In this document: piece by piece, positions 26,601 to 31,948 of the stretch
Numbering within the stretch: position 1 is the first letter of the stretch
Layout of the letters: every line of letters starts with the position of its first letter
DNA from: Amphiura filiformis
Lineage: Eukaryota > Echinodermata > Ophiuroidea > Amphilepidida > Amphiuridae
DNA: 64,000 nt
Direction of reading: 5' to 3'
Assembly: GCF_039555335.1 (NCBI RefSeq)
Contig: NC_092631.1
Location: 14,794,305-14,858,304 of the forward strand
Program-made: the position numbers and the translations under genes
Notes under the pieces: model-generated
Database searches by the model: none
The model's input: only the letters and a program-made list of their open reading frames with translations
Told to the model about the DNA's origin: nothing

Positions 26601-29600
26601 CCATTATGGAATTTGGGCAAATTAATTACAGATCCAAGCATATACAAGCAAGTATTATTGTAAGACCAATCTATTATATTGGCATATTAACACATGTATT
26701 GCATTAATTTAGCTTTCACCAAAAACACTATATACTTTGTAGACGAGGTTTTACGGTATTCTGAATGTTCACACGCTCAGCAAAAGCGACTCAAGGAAAC
26801 CCCAACTTTCACTGATAAATTTATTTAATAGGGCAAATAGTAGTAGTCATAATTTTGCCATTTTCGCTCTTTTCTTTGAACCATTATCTCAGGATAGTAA
26901 TGATAATCGACTAATTGGATGTTTGTGTACATAGTGTTTCTAGAACCTGAATAAATTTAATGGTCAGATTTTCTAAAATCTTCCAAGTTTCAAGAAATGA
27001 AAACGAACATGGAATTTGACTTTTAGAAAATGGAAAAAGTGCCACTCTGATATAGAGCTGACTGAGGTGTTTTCGTACCTGTTTGGAGGGTTTCCTTCTT
27101 TGGATATGATTCCTGAGCCACTCTTCAACCTCTGCTATCTTTTTCTTATGGACAGCGAGATCAGCCTATGATAAACAAAAAAGATGATAATTAACAATAA
27201 ATTATATCTCTTAATATGAGGCATACAAAAATATTGTTTCCTTAAAAAATCTGACTAATCGACCGTGTCTTGTAGAGTTTTTTGATTTGATTAGTTTGAG
27301 TTTGACAACCATGAAAACACAAGAAAATCTCTTATGATCCAAGCTTATTTCTAATTCTTAGTTAGTGGGAGCGGTCTAGTTCGTAGACACATAATCTGAT
27401 TGGACGTATATCAGGCTATAGACGACCCCACGTCATCATGCGTATTGATAACGCGTAACACGCTTATAGAGGTGCGCGTATGTTGTATGAGTAGACTAGT
27501 GCGGAATACTCGCACGCGCTAGCAGTACGTGCATCAGAATTCCTGAATTTGTAAACAAGTTTCGTTCATTTTATAATAAGGGGAGTTTTTTATGACAGTA
27601 ATTGAGTTTACAGTTCATTTTATAATAAGGGGAGTTTTTTATGACAGTAATTGAGTTTACAGTTATTAAAATAATATTTAACTGATTAAGAATGAGAATA
27701 AGCGACAGGAATTTTTTAGTATTTACTATCCTCTATTTATGATAGATTTACAGGCAGGTCTAATATTTTCATCGTAGTGGTGCGCCTGCATCCACTACTC
27801 AAAATATTGGACCTGCCTGTCGTCTATCACACGGTAGAGGATAGTAAAAAAAATTCCTGTTGTTTATTCTCTAAATACATGCCCACAAACACACTCATCT
27901 GGAGTATGTTTTTCTTGGTTTTCGCTCTATCCAGGATAGAGGATTGACTACTAATTGCATGCATGTACACCCCACCCCACTGGGAGTGTGTTTCTCTGAC
28001 AAAAGGGCATTTTCTGTCTTGGTTTGTGTTTTATCCACCCCTCCACATCGCACCCCTCTTGTAGATGCTGCCAAGTGTGGGGGTGCGTTTGTAAATGGTT
28101 CTAACTGTGGAGGTGTGTGTGTTTTGTCACATTCACACTGTGGAGTCTGCTTACAACCGTGGAGCTCCACAGTTGGAGATAACATCAAAAATGGGGTTTT
28201 TCAGCCATAGAGGGGTATACCACCTGTCATTTTCTGATTAGAGCAACCTCCACAGTATGGCGGTTGCTGTGAGATTTGTGTAAAAAAATCTCCCCAGTTT
28301 GAATGTGGGTGTGTGAATCAGCCCAGTTGGAAAACACACACACCCCCACTCACCTGACATTGAGTGTGTGGGGCATATACCATAGGCCTAGTTTTGTTCT
28401 ATCCAGGCTACTGATGTCATGCATATACATATCACCCACACGCACACCCCACTTACCTATACCGAGGAATATGTTTTCTGGTAAAGGAGCATTCTCTATC
28501 TTGGTTTTCACTCTATCCAAGGTAGACGATTGGCTACTGATGCCATGCATTGTACACCCCCCACACACCCCCCCCCCACACTGGGGAGTAGGGACTGTTT
28601 CTCTGTCCAAGGAACATTATCTATCTTAGTTTGCTAGAATATTGGCTACTGATTTCATGCATATGTATACATGTACATCCCAACCCCCACCCCCTCTTAT
28701 TTATACCACGTGTCCATTGCAAACACTTACCTACAACTGCTAAAAGAGGACACACAATTCTAGCCTAAACTCACCAATTGGGGATATCCGCATGTCAATT
28801 GGGGACATTTGTTGCACGTGTCAATTGGGGACACTTGTCTACAACCTACAATCGGGTACATGTCCTACACCCCTGACAATCGGGGACGTCTTTTAAAATA
28901 AATGCCATTTGGGCACTTTTAGACATACGGGGTGCAGGGAAAGAAGTCCCCACTCATGGGTGTTTACAAGCCCCCACTCACCTGGCATTGAGGAGTGTGT
29001 TTTTCTGCCCACGGCACATTCTCTATTTTAGTTTTCCTTCTATCTAGGCTAGAAGAAGATTGTCTATTGATGTCCTCATCCCTGATTCTCTTTCTCCTGG
29101 TACTACTGGATGCTGCACTGGATGCATTATCACACCAGGACCCTAAAGATGAGGCTATGTACAAAGGGATAATGACAGATATATTTCATAACAGTTGGAC
29201 GGTATAATTTCATGACAGTGTGGTACACATTTAATAACACACTCACATGAAATGCCCTGTGCCTGTGCCCTTTGAGTGTACTAGAATTCGCTCATTCAAA
29301 CCTACAGAGTGTCCCAGAATGATCTTTACTGAGAAAGTTGAAATTTGTTAGGTTCAAATAGAAGTTACAGGATATTGCGTAAAAATGGTGAATTGTAAGT
29401 TTTGGCAAAACAACTTTATTTGAAAATATGTAAAATTAGTATTCGTTCAGCATAAAATTATTTGGCAAAGTTATGAAGGTATTTTTGTTGTGTCCTGTTC
29501 TTATTTCCTCTGCATAGTTGATATCTAATGATTATTTATGATGTTACAAATGATTTTTTAAGCTTCAGTGACCTGAAGTTTTGAAGATGATTATTGCGGT

Positions 29601-30934
29601 GTGTGAGTTTCATCATTTAAAATGCCGGCAGATTGATGTCAATTTGTCTTTAGTGCCGCAGCATGTATTCATTCAAGTTGTACTCTTTAAGCAATGTAAT
29701 AATGAAATTTTTGGGAAAAAAGTAATATAAAGAATTATTCAGCATCTTGCATCGTACGGCTAACTGGACTTGGTTTTCCGTACTTTCTTGATCGTGATTT
29801 GAAATGGTCTATGATCTTACCTTGTGATTTCTGACTAGAAATTGTCTTCTTAGAGTGACTTGATGTCGGCTGTGAGGCGACGGTAAAGTCTTCAAAATCA
29901 TCAAATGACGGTGTCACCCAGTCATGACTCTGTGTATTCAGACAACCATCAAAATGATTTAATTATTAATTTATAAAAGTAAGTAATTATTGAACATCTC
30001 TTATCACCATGTGCATCACCACATCACCATTGTTGAGGGTTTCAAAACAAAACAATATCGAAGAAATCAGTCCCAACATAATTATACCTACATGTAGAGC
30101 ATAAATGTCTACTCTGGAGTTTTATAAGCCGCCATATGCATTGTTCAGAAGAAAATAACAGCACGCATACTCTGGTTGCTCTACGAAAAAGGAAATAACT
30201 ATAATAATCCCTCCAATTATCCCATGCTGAATTTGCTGATGCCCTATTATATCTATCAACATGGTGTGAAAAGTGTGCCAACAGATTCTATAATACCATT
30301 ATTACATAACAATTTTCAATCTTTTGGCTTGTCTACTGTGATGTATCATTGGGGTGGGCTTGTCCAGCTGGGAGTGAAATTGGCCAAAGGGGGTAATTAC
30401 TAGTAATTGGTCCTGGATAAACAACCTTTTCATAGAGCAAGAGGACTATACAATGATTTTGACTACACTTTCTGCATTGTTCGATGCCTATTGCCAATCT
30501 CATCAAATGACACTTTTGACCAACTCGAGATCTCCATCATTTCGTTGTCAAATTACACAATGAAGATGTAATGAAGACATCTTCCATTTTAACACAATGT
30601 ATTTTGTATTTTTGAAATAACTTCCAAACAATGACAGCTTAAAACTGGGTACAACTCAAGCATGGACAGCGGCATACATATTTTTATATTATTTTCCATT
30701 TTCTAAATAGTCATTTTGCCGACGACCTCCTCGGTTGTTGTGTCCATGTATGTTTGTTCTGTATGCTTCCTGTGGGTCATTTGGATGGCCTCACAATGCA
30801 CCCGTCCCCCCCCCCTCACACACACGCACACACCCCCACTTACAAATTCTGTCTATAGATCTCCTGTATGTATTTTCCCTTTAATGCCTTACCTTTGATG
30901 CCTTCAGTTTGATCTTCTTGTCTTGAGAACTCAT
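8475..30934 (-). CDS. RAD17: RAD17 checkpoint clamp loader, 16 coding exons
   Basis: The AAA+ subunit that, with RFC2-5, loads the 9-1-1 clamp at DNA damage and starts ATR checkpoint signalling in the nucleus. Spliced exons total 2034 nt (677 aa plus stop), close to the vertebrate protein. Exon phases agree at every junction. Landmarks: N-terminal DWVTPSFDDF; ENVPWAEKHTP before the ATPase; Walker A GPTGAGKT near residues 147-154; VQEWVNPV; a KYQTL motif in the KYxxL 9-1-1-binding position; Walker B-like LVLVED at the exon 6/7 junction; SFNPVAPT; CGDIRSAINSLQF; GGKDTSLFLFRALGKILYCKR; FNLYLHQNY; LQTQLLPYLA; and an acidic C-terminus with ENIVIEDFDD. One SQ site lies in the C-terminal exon, where vertebrates carry ATM/ATR sites. 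Identity is firm; exact ends of exons 2 and 3 are less so. Confidence 0.95.
8850..8945 (-). repeat. tRNA-derived SINE head
   Basis: On the minus strand a pol III A-box-like segment (TGATCGTGTGGTTGGC) and a B box GGTTCGAATCC are spaced as in tRNA genes, but the acceptor stem does not pair. A SINE head or tRNA pseudogene fits better than a functional tRNA. Confidence 0.7.
9078..9327. repeat. Palindromic MITE family, copy 2 (longest)
   Basis: Near-complete member. It begins GGCTATTCC..TTGAAATCCATACACC and ends with the reverse complement GGTGTATG..TTTCAACTGGAATAG. Internal TTCCACAC.. GAGTGTGAA blocks occur in both orientations. Confidence 0.85.
9897..11245. repeat. ~1.35-kb foldback element
   Basis: The outer block AAAGTCCATTCGCTCTAA (9901) returns inverted near 11245. 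The next inner blocks AGTGATAGGCTGTA (10053) and GCTTAGGGTACCAGCT (10089) return inverted near 11097 and 11048, and TTGAGACAGTGC (10165) near 10962. No coding frame; the centre contains a G run. Confidence 0.75.
11299..11359 (-). CDS. RAD17: RAD17 exon 15
   Basis: 61-nt exon encoding QIAYLQELTRYSSKQLMARG. Acceptor TTTCAG, donor GAGG|GTAGGT, ending in phase 2 and matching exon 16. Confidence 0.88.
11455..11765. repeat. ~310-bp foldback element
   Basis: Left arm: TCAATCAAACTC, CTGTGATTGGTTA and CACCCTGATGTGGCAGTGAC. The right arm has the same blocks in reverse complement. It lies in intron 14 beside exon 15. Confidence 0.75.
12067..12187 (-). CDS. RAD17: RAD17 exon 14
   Basis: Encodes YRESCAGAKGL and DLQTQLLPYLAIINIPLKNP, conserved in the C-terminal helical region. 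Acceptor TTTCAG, donor CCAG|GTATGT. Confidence 0.94.
12660..12826 (-). repeat. tRNA-derived SINE (family shared with 16570-16860)
   Basis: A B-box-like GGATTCAAATCC near 12778-12790 (minus) lies beside a body with CCTTCCCAGCACTGTATATG and CCGGTACCCATTTA. Similar body blocks recur near 16634-16670, defining a family. Confidence 0.6.
12824..12950. repeat. Palindromic MITE family, copy 3
   Basis: Internally deleted copy: GGGTTATTCC, GAAATCCATACACC, GTGTGAATTTCAAATAGGG, GGAGATTAAGGTCATGTCTT. Confidence 0.75.
13776..13922 (-). CDS. RAD17: RAD17 exon 13
   Basis: 49 codons from HRTALREYG to WRPLHKPEWFEVFRK. Acceptor TTATAG, donor AAAA|GTAAGC. A broken copy lies just upstream at 13962-14072. Confidence 0.94.
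13962..14072 (-). pseudogene. Decayed tandem copy of RAD17 exon 13
   Basis: About 110 bp aligned to 13840-13932, including the acceptor region CTATAATGACA and the ATGAATGAGACTCCTAGCTG block. Small indels put a stop in the exon 13 frame, so inclusion would truncate RAD17. Confidence 0.85.
14222..14380. repeat. Palindromic MITE family, copy 4 (beside exon 12 donor)
   Basis: Contains CATTTGAAATCCCTACACCC, ACATGACCTTAATCTCCC, GAAATTCACACTCCCTGTGT and GTGTATGGATAGCCC. It ends at 14380, leaving 14 intron bases before the exon 12 donor. Confidence 0.8.
14395..14541 (-). CDS. RAD17: RAD17 exon 12
   Basis: 49 codons with FNLYLHQNYLEFYEPLDDVV and ASDW. Acceptor CCTCAG, donor GACG|GTGAGT, phase 0 at both ends. 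A decayed copy sits just upstream at 14579-14672. Confidence 0.95.
14579..14672 (-). pseudogene. Decayed tandem copy of RAD17 exon 12
   Basis: Aligns to exon 12 from GTTAGCTTCCACAAAATCATC through GGTTGAAATTCTCACTGCTC and the acceptor side (ATACTGTGG versus ATGCTGAGG). Deletions disturb the frame. Confidence 0.85.
15009..15190. repeat. Palindromic MITE family, copy 5
   Basis: Full-length style copy from GGGCTATTCCAGTTGAAAT to GAATAGCCC, the two ends being reverse complements. It lies 34 bases inside intron 11 from the exon 11 donor. Confidence 0.85.
15225..15307 (-). CDS. RAD17: RAD17 exon 11
   Basis: Encodes NPKSDDDPVLPDHLSHHDRD then INPE. Acceptor TTTCAG, donor TGAG|GTATGT. A palindromic MITE copy begins 34 bases into the next intron. 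Confidence 0.92.
15310..16246 (-). other. RAD17 intron 10, largely featureless
   Basis: Contains a CT-rich run near 15985-16022 (repeated CTCTC) and otherwise unique AT-rich sequence. No exon seen. Confidence 0.5.
16247..16456 (-). CDS. RAD17: RAD17 exon 10
   Basis: A Ser/Lys-rich linker (about residues 356-405), then the strongly conserved IGGKDTSLFLFRALGKILY. Acceptor ATACAG, donor AAAC|GTAAGT. Confidence 0.95.
16570..16860 (-). repeat. tRNA-derived SINE
   Basis: Minus-strand head with an A-box-like TGGCCTTAAGGTTAGGG and B box GGTTCAATTCC (about 16789-16850). The body toward 16634 shares CCTTCCCAG and GCCGGTGCTCATTTACC blocks with the copy at 12660-12826. Confidence 0.7.
17458..17520 (-). 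pseudogene. Partial copy of the RAD17 exon 9 donor region
   Basis: CTTTTCCATGGGCATGAGAC, AATCACC and then CTTGCACTG match the exon 9 donor flank and exon edge at 19212-19300, with the middle of the exon missing. A truncated LINE separates it from exon 9. Confidence 0.6.
17783..19200 (-). pseudogene. 5'-truncated CR1/Jockey-type LINE fragment
   Basis: Minus-strand frames encode the end of a reverse transcriptase and the conserved C-terminal region: DLGIMVTNNLNWKMHINH, AHVRPILEYGSEIWNP, IERVQRRATRF, then YNSWNNLPADV. One frameshift near 19095 separates the first ~40 residues from the 237-codon remainder. The RT core and endonuclease are missing, so this is a dead 5'-truncated copy in the same orientation as RAD17. 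Confidence 0.88.
19240..19351 (-). CDS. RAD17: RAD17 exon 9
   Basis: Encodes the sensor-region segment CGDIRSAINSLQF. Acceptor GAACAG, donor AAAG|GTGAGT. A truncated LINE begins about 40 bases downstream of the donor. Confidence 0.95.
19359..19427. repeat. 23-bp tandem repeat, three copies
   Basis: AATAAAGGTTACTTGAATAC is repeated about three times with small changes, starting just upstream of the exon 9 acceptor. Confidence 0.85.
20247..20410. repeat. 42-bp minisatellite, array 1
   Basis: The unit consists of two related 21-bp halves, ACCTTTGGGTGTATTTATGAG and the ACATTTGGGTGTATTCCTAA type. About four degenerate units lie in intron 8. The 42-bp length is 14 codons, so the array stays open on the minus strand, repeating NTPK residues. 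Confidence 0.85.
20429..20700. repeat. Palindromic MITE family, copies 6a/6b
   Basis: 6a (20429-20521) has GGCTATTCCATTTGAGAT and GTGGAAGATTTAAG. 6b (20590-20700) has GATTTCAAATGGAGGTTACC, CTTCCACAGCGGGGGTGTGG and ATTTCAAACAGAAT. 6b ends nine bases before the exon 8 donor junction. Confidence 0.7.
20710..20779 (-). CDS. RAD17: RAD17 exon 8
   Basis: A 70-nt exon encoding SFNPVAPTSMAKVMLRIANK. Acceptor TTTCAG, donor ACAG|GTAAAC. Minisatellite arrays lie on both sides. Confidence 0.95.
20838..21237. repeat. 42-bp minisatellite, array 2
   Basis: Same two-part unit as array 1, in intron 7, interrupted at about 20985-21085 by unrelated sequence. The last unit ends CCTTTGGGTGTA, about five bases from the exon 7 donor GTGAG. 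Confidence 0.88.
21243..21421 (-). CDS. RAD17: RAD17 exon 7
   Basis: Starts DFPNTFYR and includes GRSPLVFIVSDSHGG and LFPKDVQ. Acceptor CTTGTAG, donor TTAG|GTGAGT, ending in phase 2. A 42-bp minisatellite array begins about five bases inside the following intron. Confidence 0.95.
21637..23499. mobile_element. 1.86-kb element with ~50-bp inverted ends and internal motif
   Basis: The left end TATGGTCATTTTCATGGTAA (then AGGGTGTAACTTT) and right end TTACACCCTTTACCGTGAAA (then ATGACCGTA) are inverted copies. Inside, GAAGCCTCCGAAAC or a close variant occurs seven times (near 22008, 22218, 22392, 22410, 22584 inverted, 22775, 22957), often beside GTTAACAATTG. No transposase or long frame. Probably a non-autonomous DNA element, superfamily unassigned. 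Confidence 0.7.
23537..23731. repeat. ~195-bp palindromic MITE
   Basis: GGTTAATAAATGCGTATCA at the left is matched by TGATACGCATTTATTAACC at the right. The centre GATGCATCAACATC/GTTAATGCATC is also inverted. A related copy lies nested at about 56008-56130. Confidence 0.8.
24336..24628. repeat. ~290-bp foldback next to exon 6
   Basis: GGATCGGATAGCGATGTTTC, AGTATTTTCTG and GACATGAAAGCACATCA return in reverse complement at 24570-24628 (ATGTCGCTATCCGATCC). Confidence 0.75.
24701..24837 (-). CDS. RAD17: RAD17 exon 6
   Basis: Encodes the segment with RSNKYQTLQIFGED, ending LVLVE before the donor GAG|GTAAGT. The KYxxL-type motif matches the position reported to contact the 9-1-1 clamp. Acceptor TATATAG; phase 1 in, phase 0 out. 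Confidence 0.93.
24862..24917 (-). pseudogene. Partial copy of RAD17 exon 6
   Basis: GTTTGGTATTTATTAGATTT, then AAAATCTTGGAAGG and TCTGC, align to exon 6 at 24750-24802. The minus-strand translation still reads FQDFVPKSNKYQT, parallel to FQDFLTRSNKYQT in the exon. It lies just upstream of the real exon. Confidence 0.85.
25388..25558. repeat. Palindromic MITE family, copy 7 (beside exon 5 donor)
   Basis: CACCCATTCAGGTAACCCAA, ATGCACACTCACTGTGTAGAA and GGGGGTGTATGGATTTTGAT. Inside, a perfect 11-bp hairpin (AGAGAAGATGT..ACATCTTCTCT) is flanked by direct GTAGAAG repeats. It ends eight bases from the exon 5 donor. Confidence 0.8.
25567..25723 (-). CDS. RAD17: RAD17 exon 5 (Walker A)
   Basis: Encodes the P-loop TGPTGAGKT and VQEWVNPV. 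Acceptor TTTGTAG, donor AGAG|GTAATT, ending in phase 1. A palindromic MITE starts eight bases into the following intron. Confidence 0.95.
26163..26346. repeat. Palindromic MITE family, copy 8
   Basis: GGGTTATTCCAGATGAAATC, CTTCTACACAGGGAGTGTGA, CCACATGAAATCTACACC, ending in an inverted GAAATAGCTC terminus. Located in intron 4. Confidence 0.85.
26350..27078 (-). other. Remainder of RAD17 intron 4
   Basis: AT-rich with no recognisable exon or element. Confidence 0.5.
27079..27165 (-). CDS. RAD17: RAD17 exon 4
   Basis: 29 codons starting ADLAVHKKKIAEVEEWL, a hallmark just before the ATPase core. Acceptor ATCATAG, donor CAG|GTACGA, phase 0 at both ends. Confidence 0.92.
27564..27661. repeat. 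Perfect 49-bp tandem duplication
   Basis: Two identical 49-bp units starting GTTCATTTTATAATAAGGGG, at 27564 and 27613. The identity indicates a recent event or an assembly artefact. Confidence 0.9.
27709..27861. repeat. ~150-bp inverted repeat
   Basis: ACAGGAATTTTTTAGTATTT..ACTATCCTCT and GGCAGGTCTAATATTTT on the left, with their reverse complements on the right. A compact palindromic MITE in intron 3. Confidence 0.8.
27897..28660 (-). pseudogene. Array of decayed RAD17 exon 3 fragments
   Basis: About five degenerate copies (near 27897, 27980, 28341, 28453 and 28580) of the 3' half of exon 3 and its donor flank. Minus-strand translations still show pieces parallel to LDRRKTKIENVPWAEKHTP, such as LDRVKTKIENAPLPEN and KTQTKTENALLSEKHTP. 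Copies are embedded in C-rich/ACACCCC spacers. None gives a clean in-frame exon. Confidence 0.82.
28770..28890. repeat. Short degenerate tandem repeat
   Basis: TCAATTGGGGACA-type units recur four to five times between 28775 and 28888 in intron 3. Confidence 0.7.
28982..29154 (-). CDS. RAD17: RAD17 exon 3
   Basis: A Ser-rich segment with RRKR, ending ENVPWAEKHTPQCQ at the donor CAG|GTGAGT. Two acceptors are in frame (exon start 29154 or 29142) and would differ by four residues. This is the exon whose 3' half is repeated in the next intron. Confidence 0.85.
29160..29820 (-). other. RAD17 intron 2
   Basis: No element recognised. The first ~80 bases after the exon 2 donor remain open in the exon 2 frame. 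Confidence 0.5.
29821..29929 (-). CDS. RAD17: RAD17 exon 2
   Basis: The acceptor ACACAG at 29930 precedes SHDWVTPSFDDF, a conserved N-terminal RAD17 motif. The donor CAAG|GTAAGA gives phase 1. The frame stays open past the donor for another 28 codons (to about 29737), so a longer form is possible (see findings). Confidence 0.85.
30893..30934 (-). CDS. RAD17: RAD17 exon 1 (start codon)
   Basis: ATG at 30934 opens MSSQDKKIKLKASK and runs into the donor AAAG|GTAAGG. Its 14 codons join exon 2 in phase 0. The ATG is inferred from splice phase and position; no promoter motif supports it. Confidence 0.7.
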
Positions 30935-31400
30935 CTGATATCTTTGGCCAGCCAGGGTTATGTAGAAATGTTACTATGATGACATATTGGGGTTATTCTG
31001 TGAACAGAAGACACAACCAGGGTTATGTAGTTACTGGCCATGTGTCTTAACCTCACTGACTTTTCCTCACACACTGTTTGACATAATTTGCAACACTCTT
31101 TCACCTTCAAATGCCCATACTTTTCAAACCATACCCACCAGCACAATAAATGTATACATTTTCTGAAAGGAAATTGAACAAGGAATTCAACAAGAGACTC
31201 CGAAACAGATGTACGGTAAGGTTCTAATGCTATATTTATGAGAATAAGGCAAAACATCAACTGACAGCTAGTGGTACAGGGGTATAATGTCACCAACATT
31301 TCTGTGTAACACCTGCATCTTATTTATGTCATTTTCTTGTAGATCAGAGTTACATACATCAAATGTATGGAGCCGGTATATAGGATTCTGTAGCCGTAAC
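30935..31400. other. Region upstream of the RAD17 start codon
   Basis: Expected to hold the 5' UTR and promoter. I see no TATA box or CpG-rich stretch that would fix the start site. Confidence 0.3.
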
Positions 31401-31940
31401 CAGAGTTCGAAATCAGTGGTTGTCCGGCACAACCACGGCAGTTGTCCGAGGGACAACCATAAAAATGTGTACCAATGTTACAGAGTAAGCTTAACATAAA
31501 ATGCACTGCATGTATCTTGAAATGTTCAGAAGAAATCATGACAAAAAATGTTGTTTTCCCATAAATTTGTAGCAAGTATTTTACTATTTTATAAACATCA
31601 TGATTGATAACCTTGGCCTTAGCAGGTGTGCAGTATCAATTGGTGCACGGTACACAACCTAGCCTAGCTAGCACATCATGGCCGGCCACCCCTGGTAAAA
31701 CCTCATGACCTGACCAGAGTGACCTGACCTCTGACACCAGTCTCTGACATCACGGCTTTTAAGCAGCTTCAAGACCCCCTAAAGCTATGCCCGGACATGC
31801 ATAGAAAATAATTAGTTTCAAAATATCCATTTTGTCATGCGGGAAAAACCCAATGAGCTCATGAATAATTAATGAGATACTTTATCAATGGAGAGGTTGT
31901 CCGACGGACAACTTCAAAAAATTTCTTAATTCGAACGCTG
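31401..31940. mobile_element. 540-bp hAT-like MITE with 8-bp target duplication
   Basis: Termini CAGAGTTCGAA and TTCGAACGCTG are inverted. The 8-bp sequence GCCGTAAC flanks both sides exactly (31393-31400 and 31941-31948). Subterminal inverted TTGTCCG/CGGACAA blocks lie inside. An 8-bp duplication with CA..TG ends is typical of hAT elements. No transposase. Confidence 0.88.
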
Positions 31941-31948
31941 GCCGTAAC

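Noticed and set aside
28350-28610. Minus-strand frame in intron 3 as an alternative RAD17 exon
   Set aside because: Contains exon 3-like pieces, but in degenerate tandem units with stops between and no consistent phase; treated as relics.
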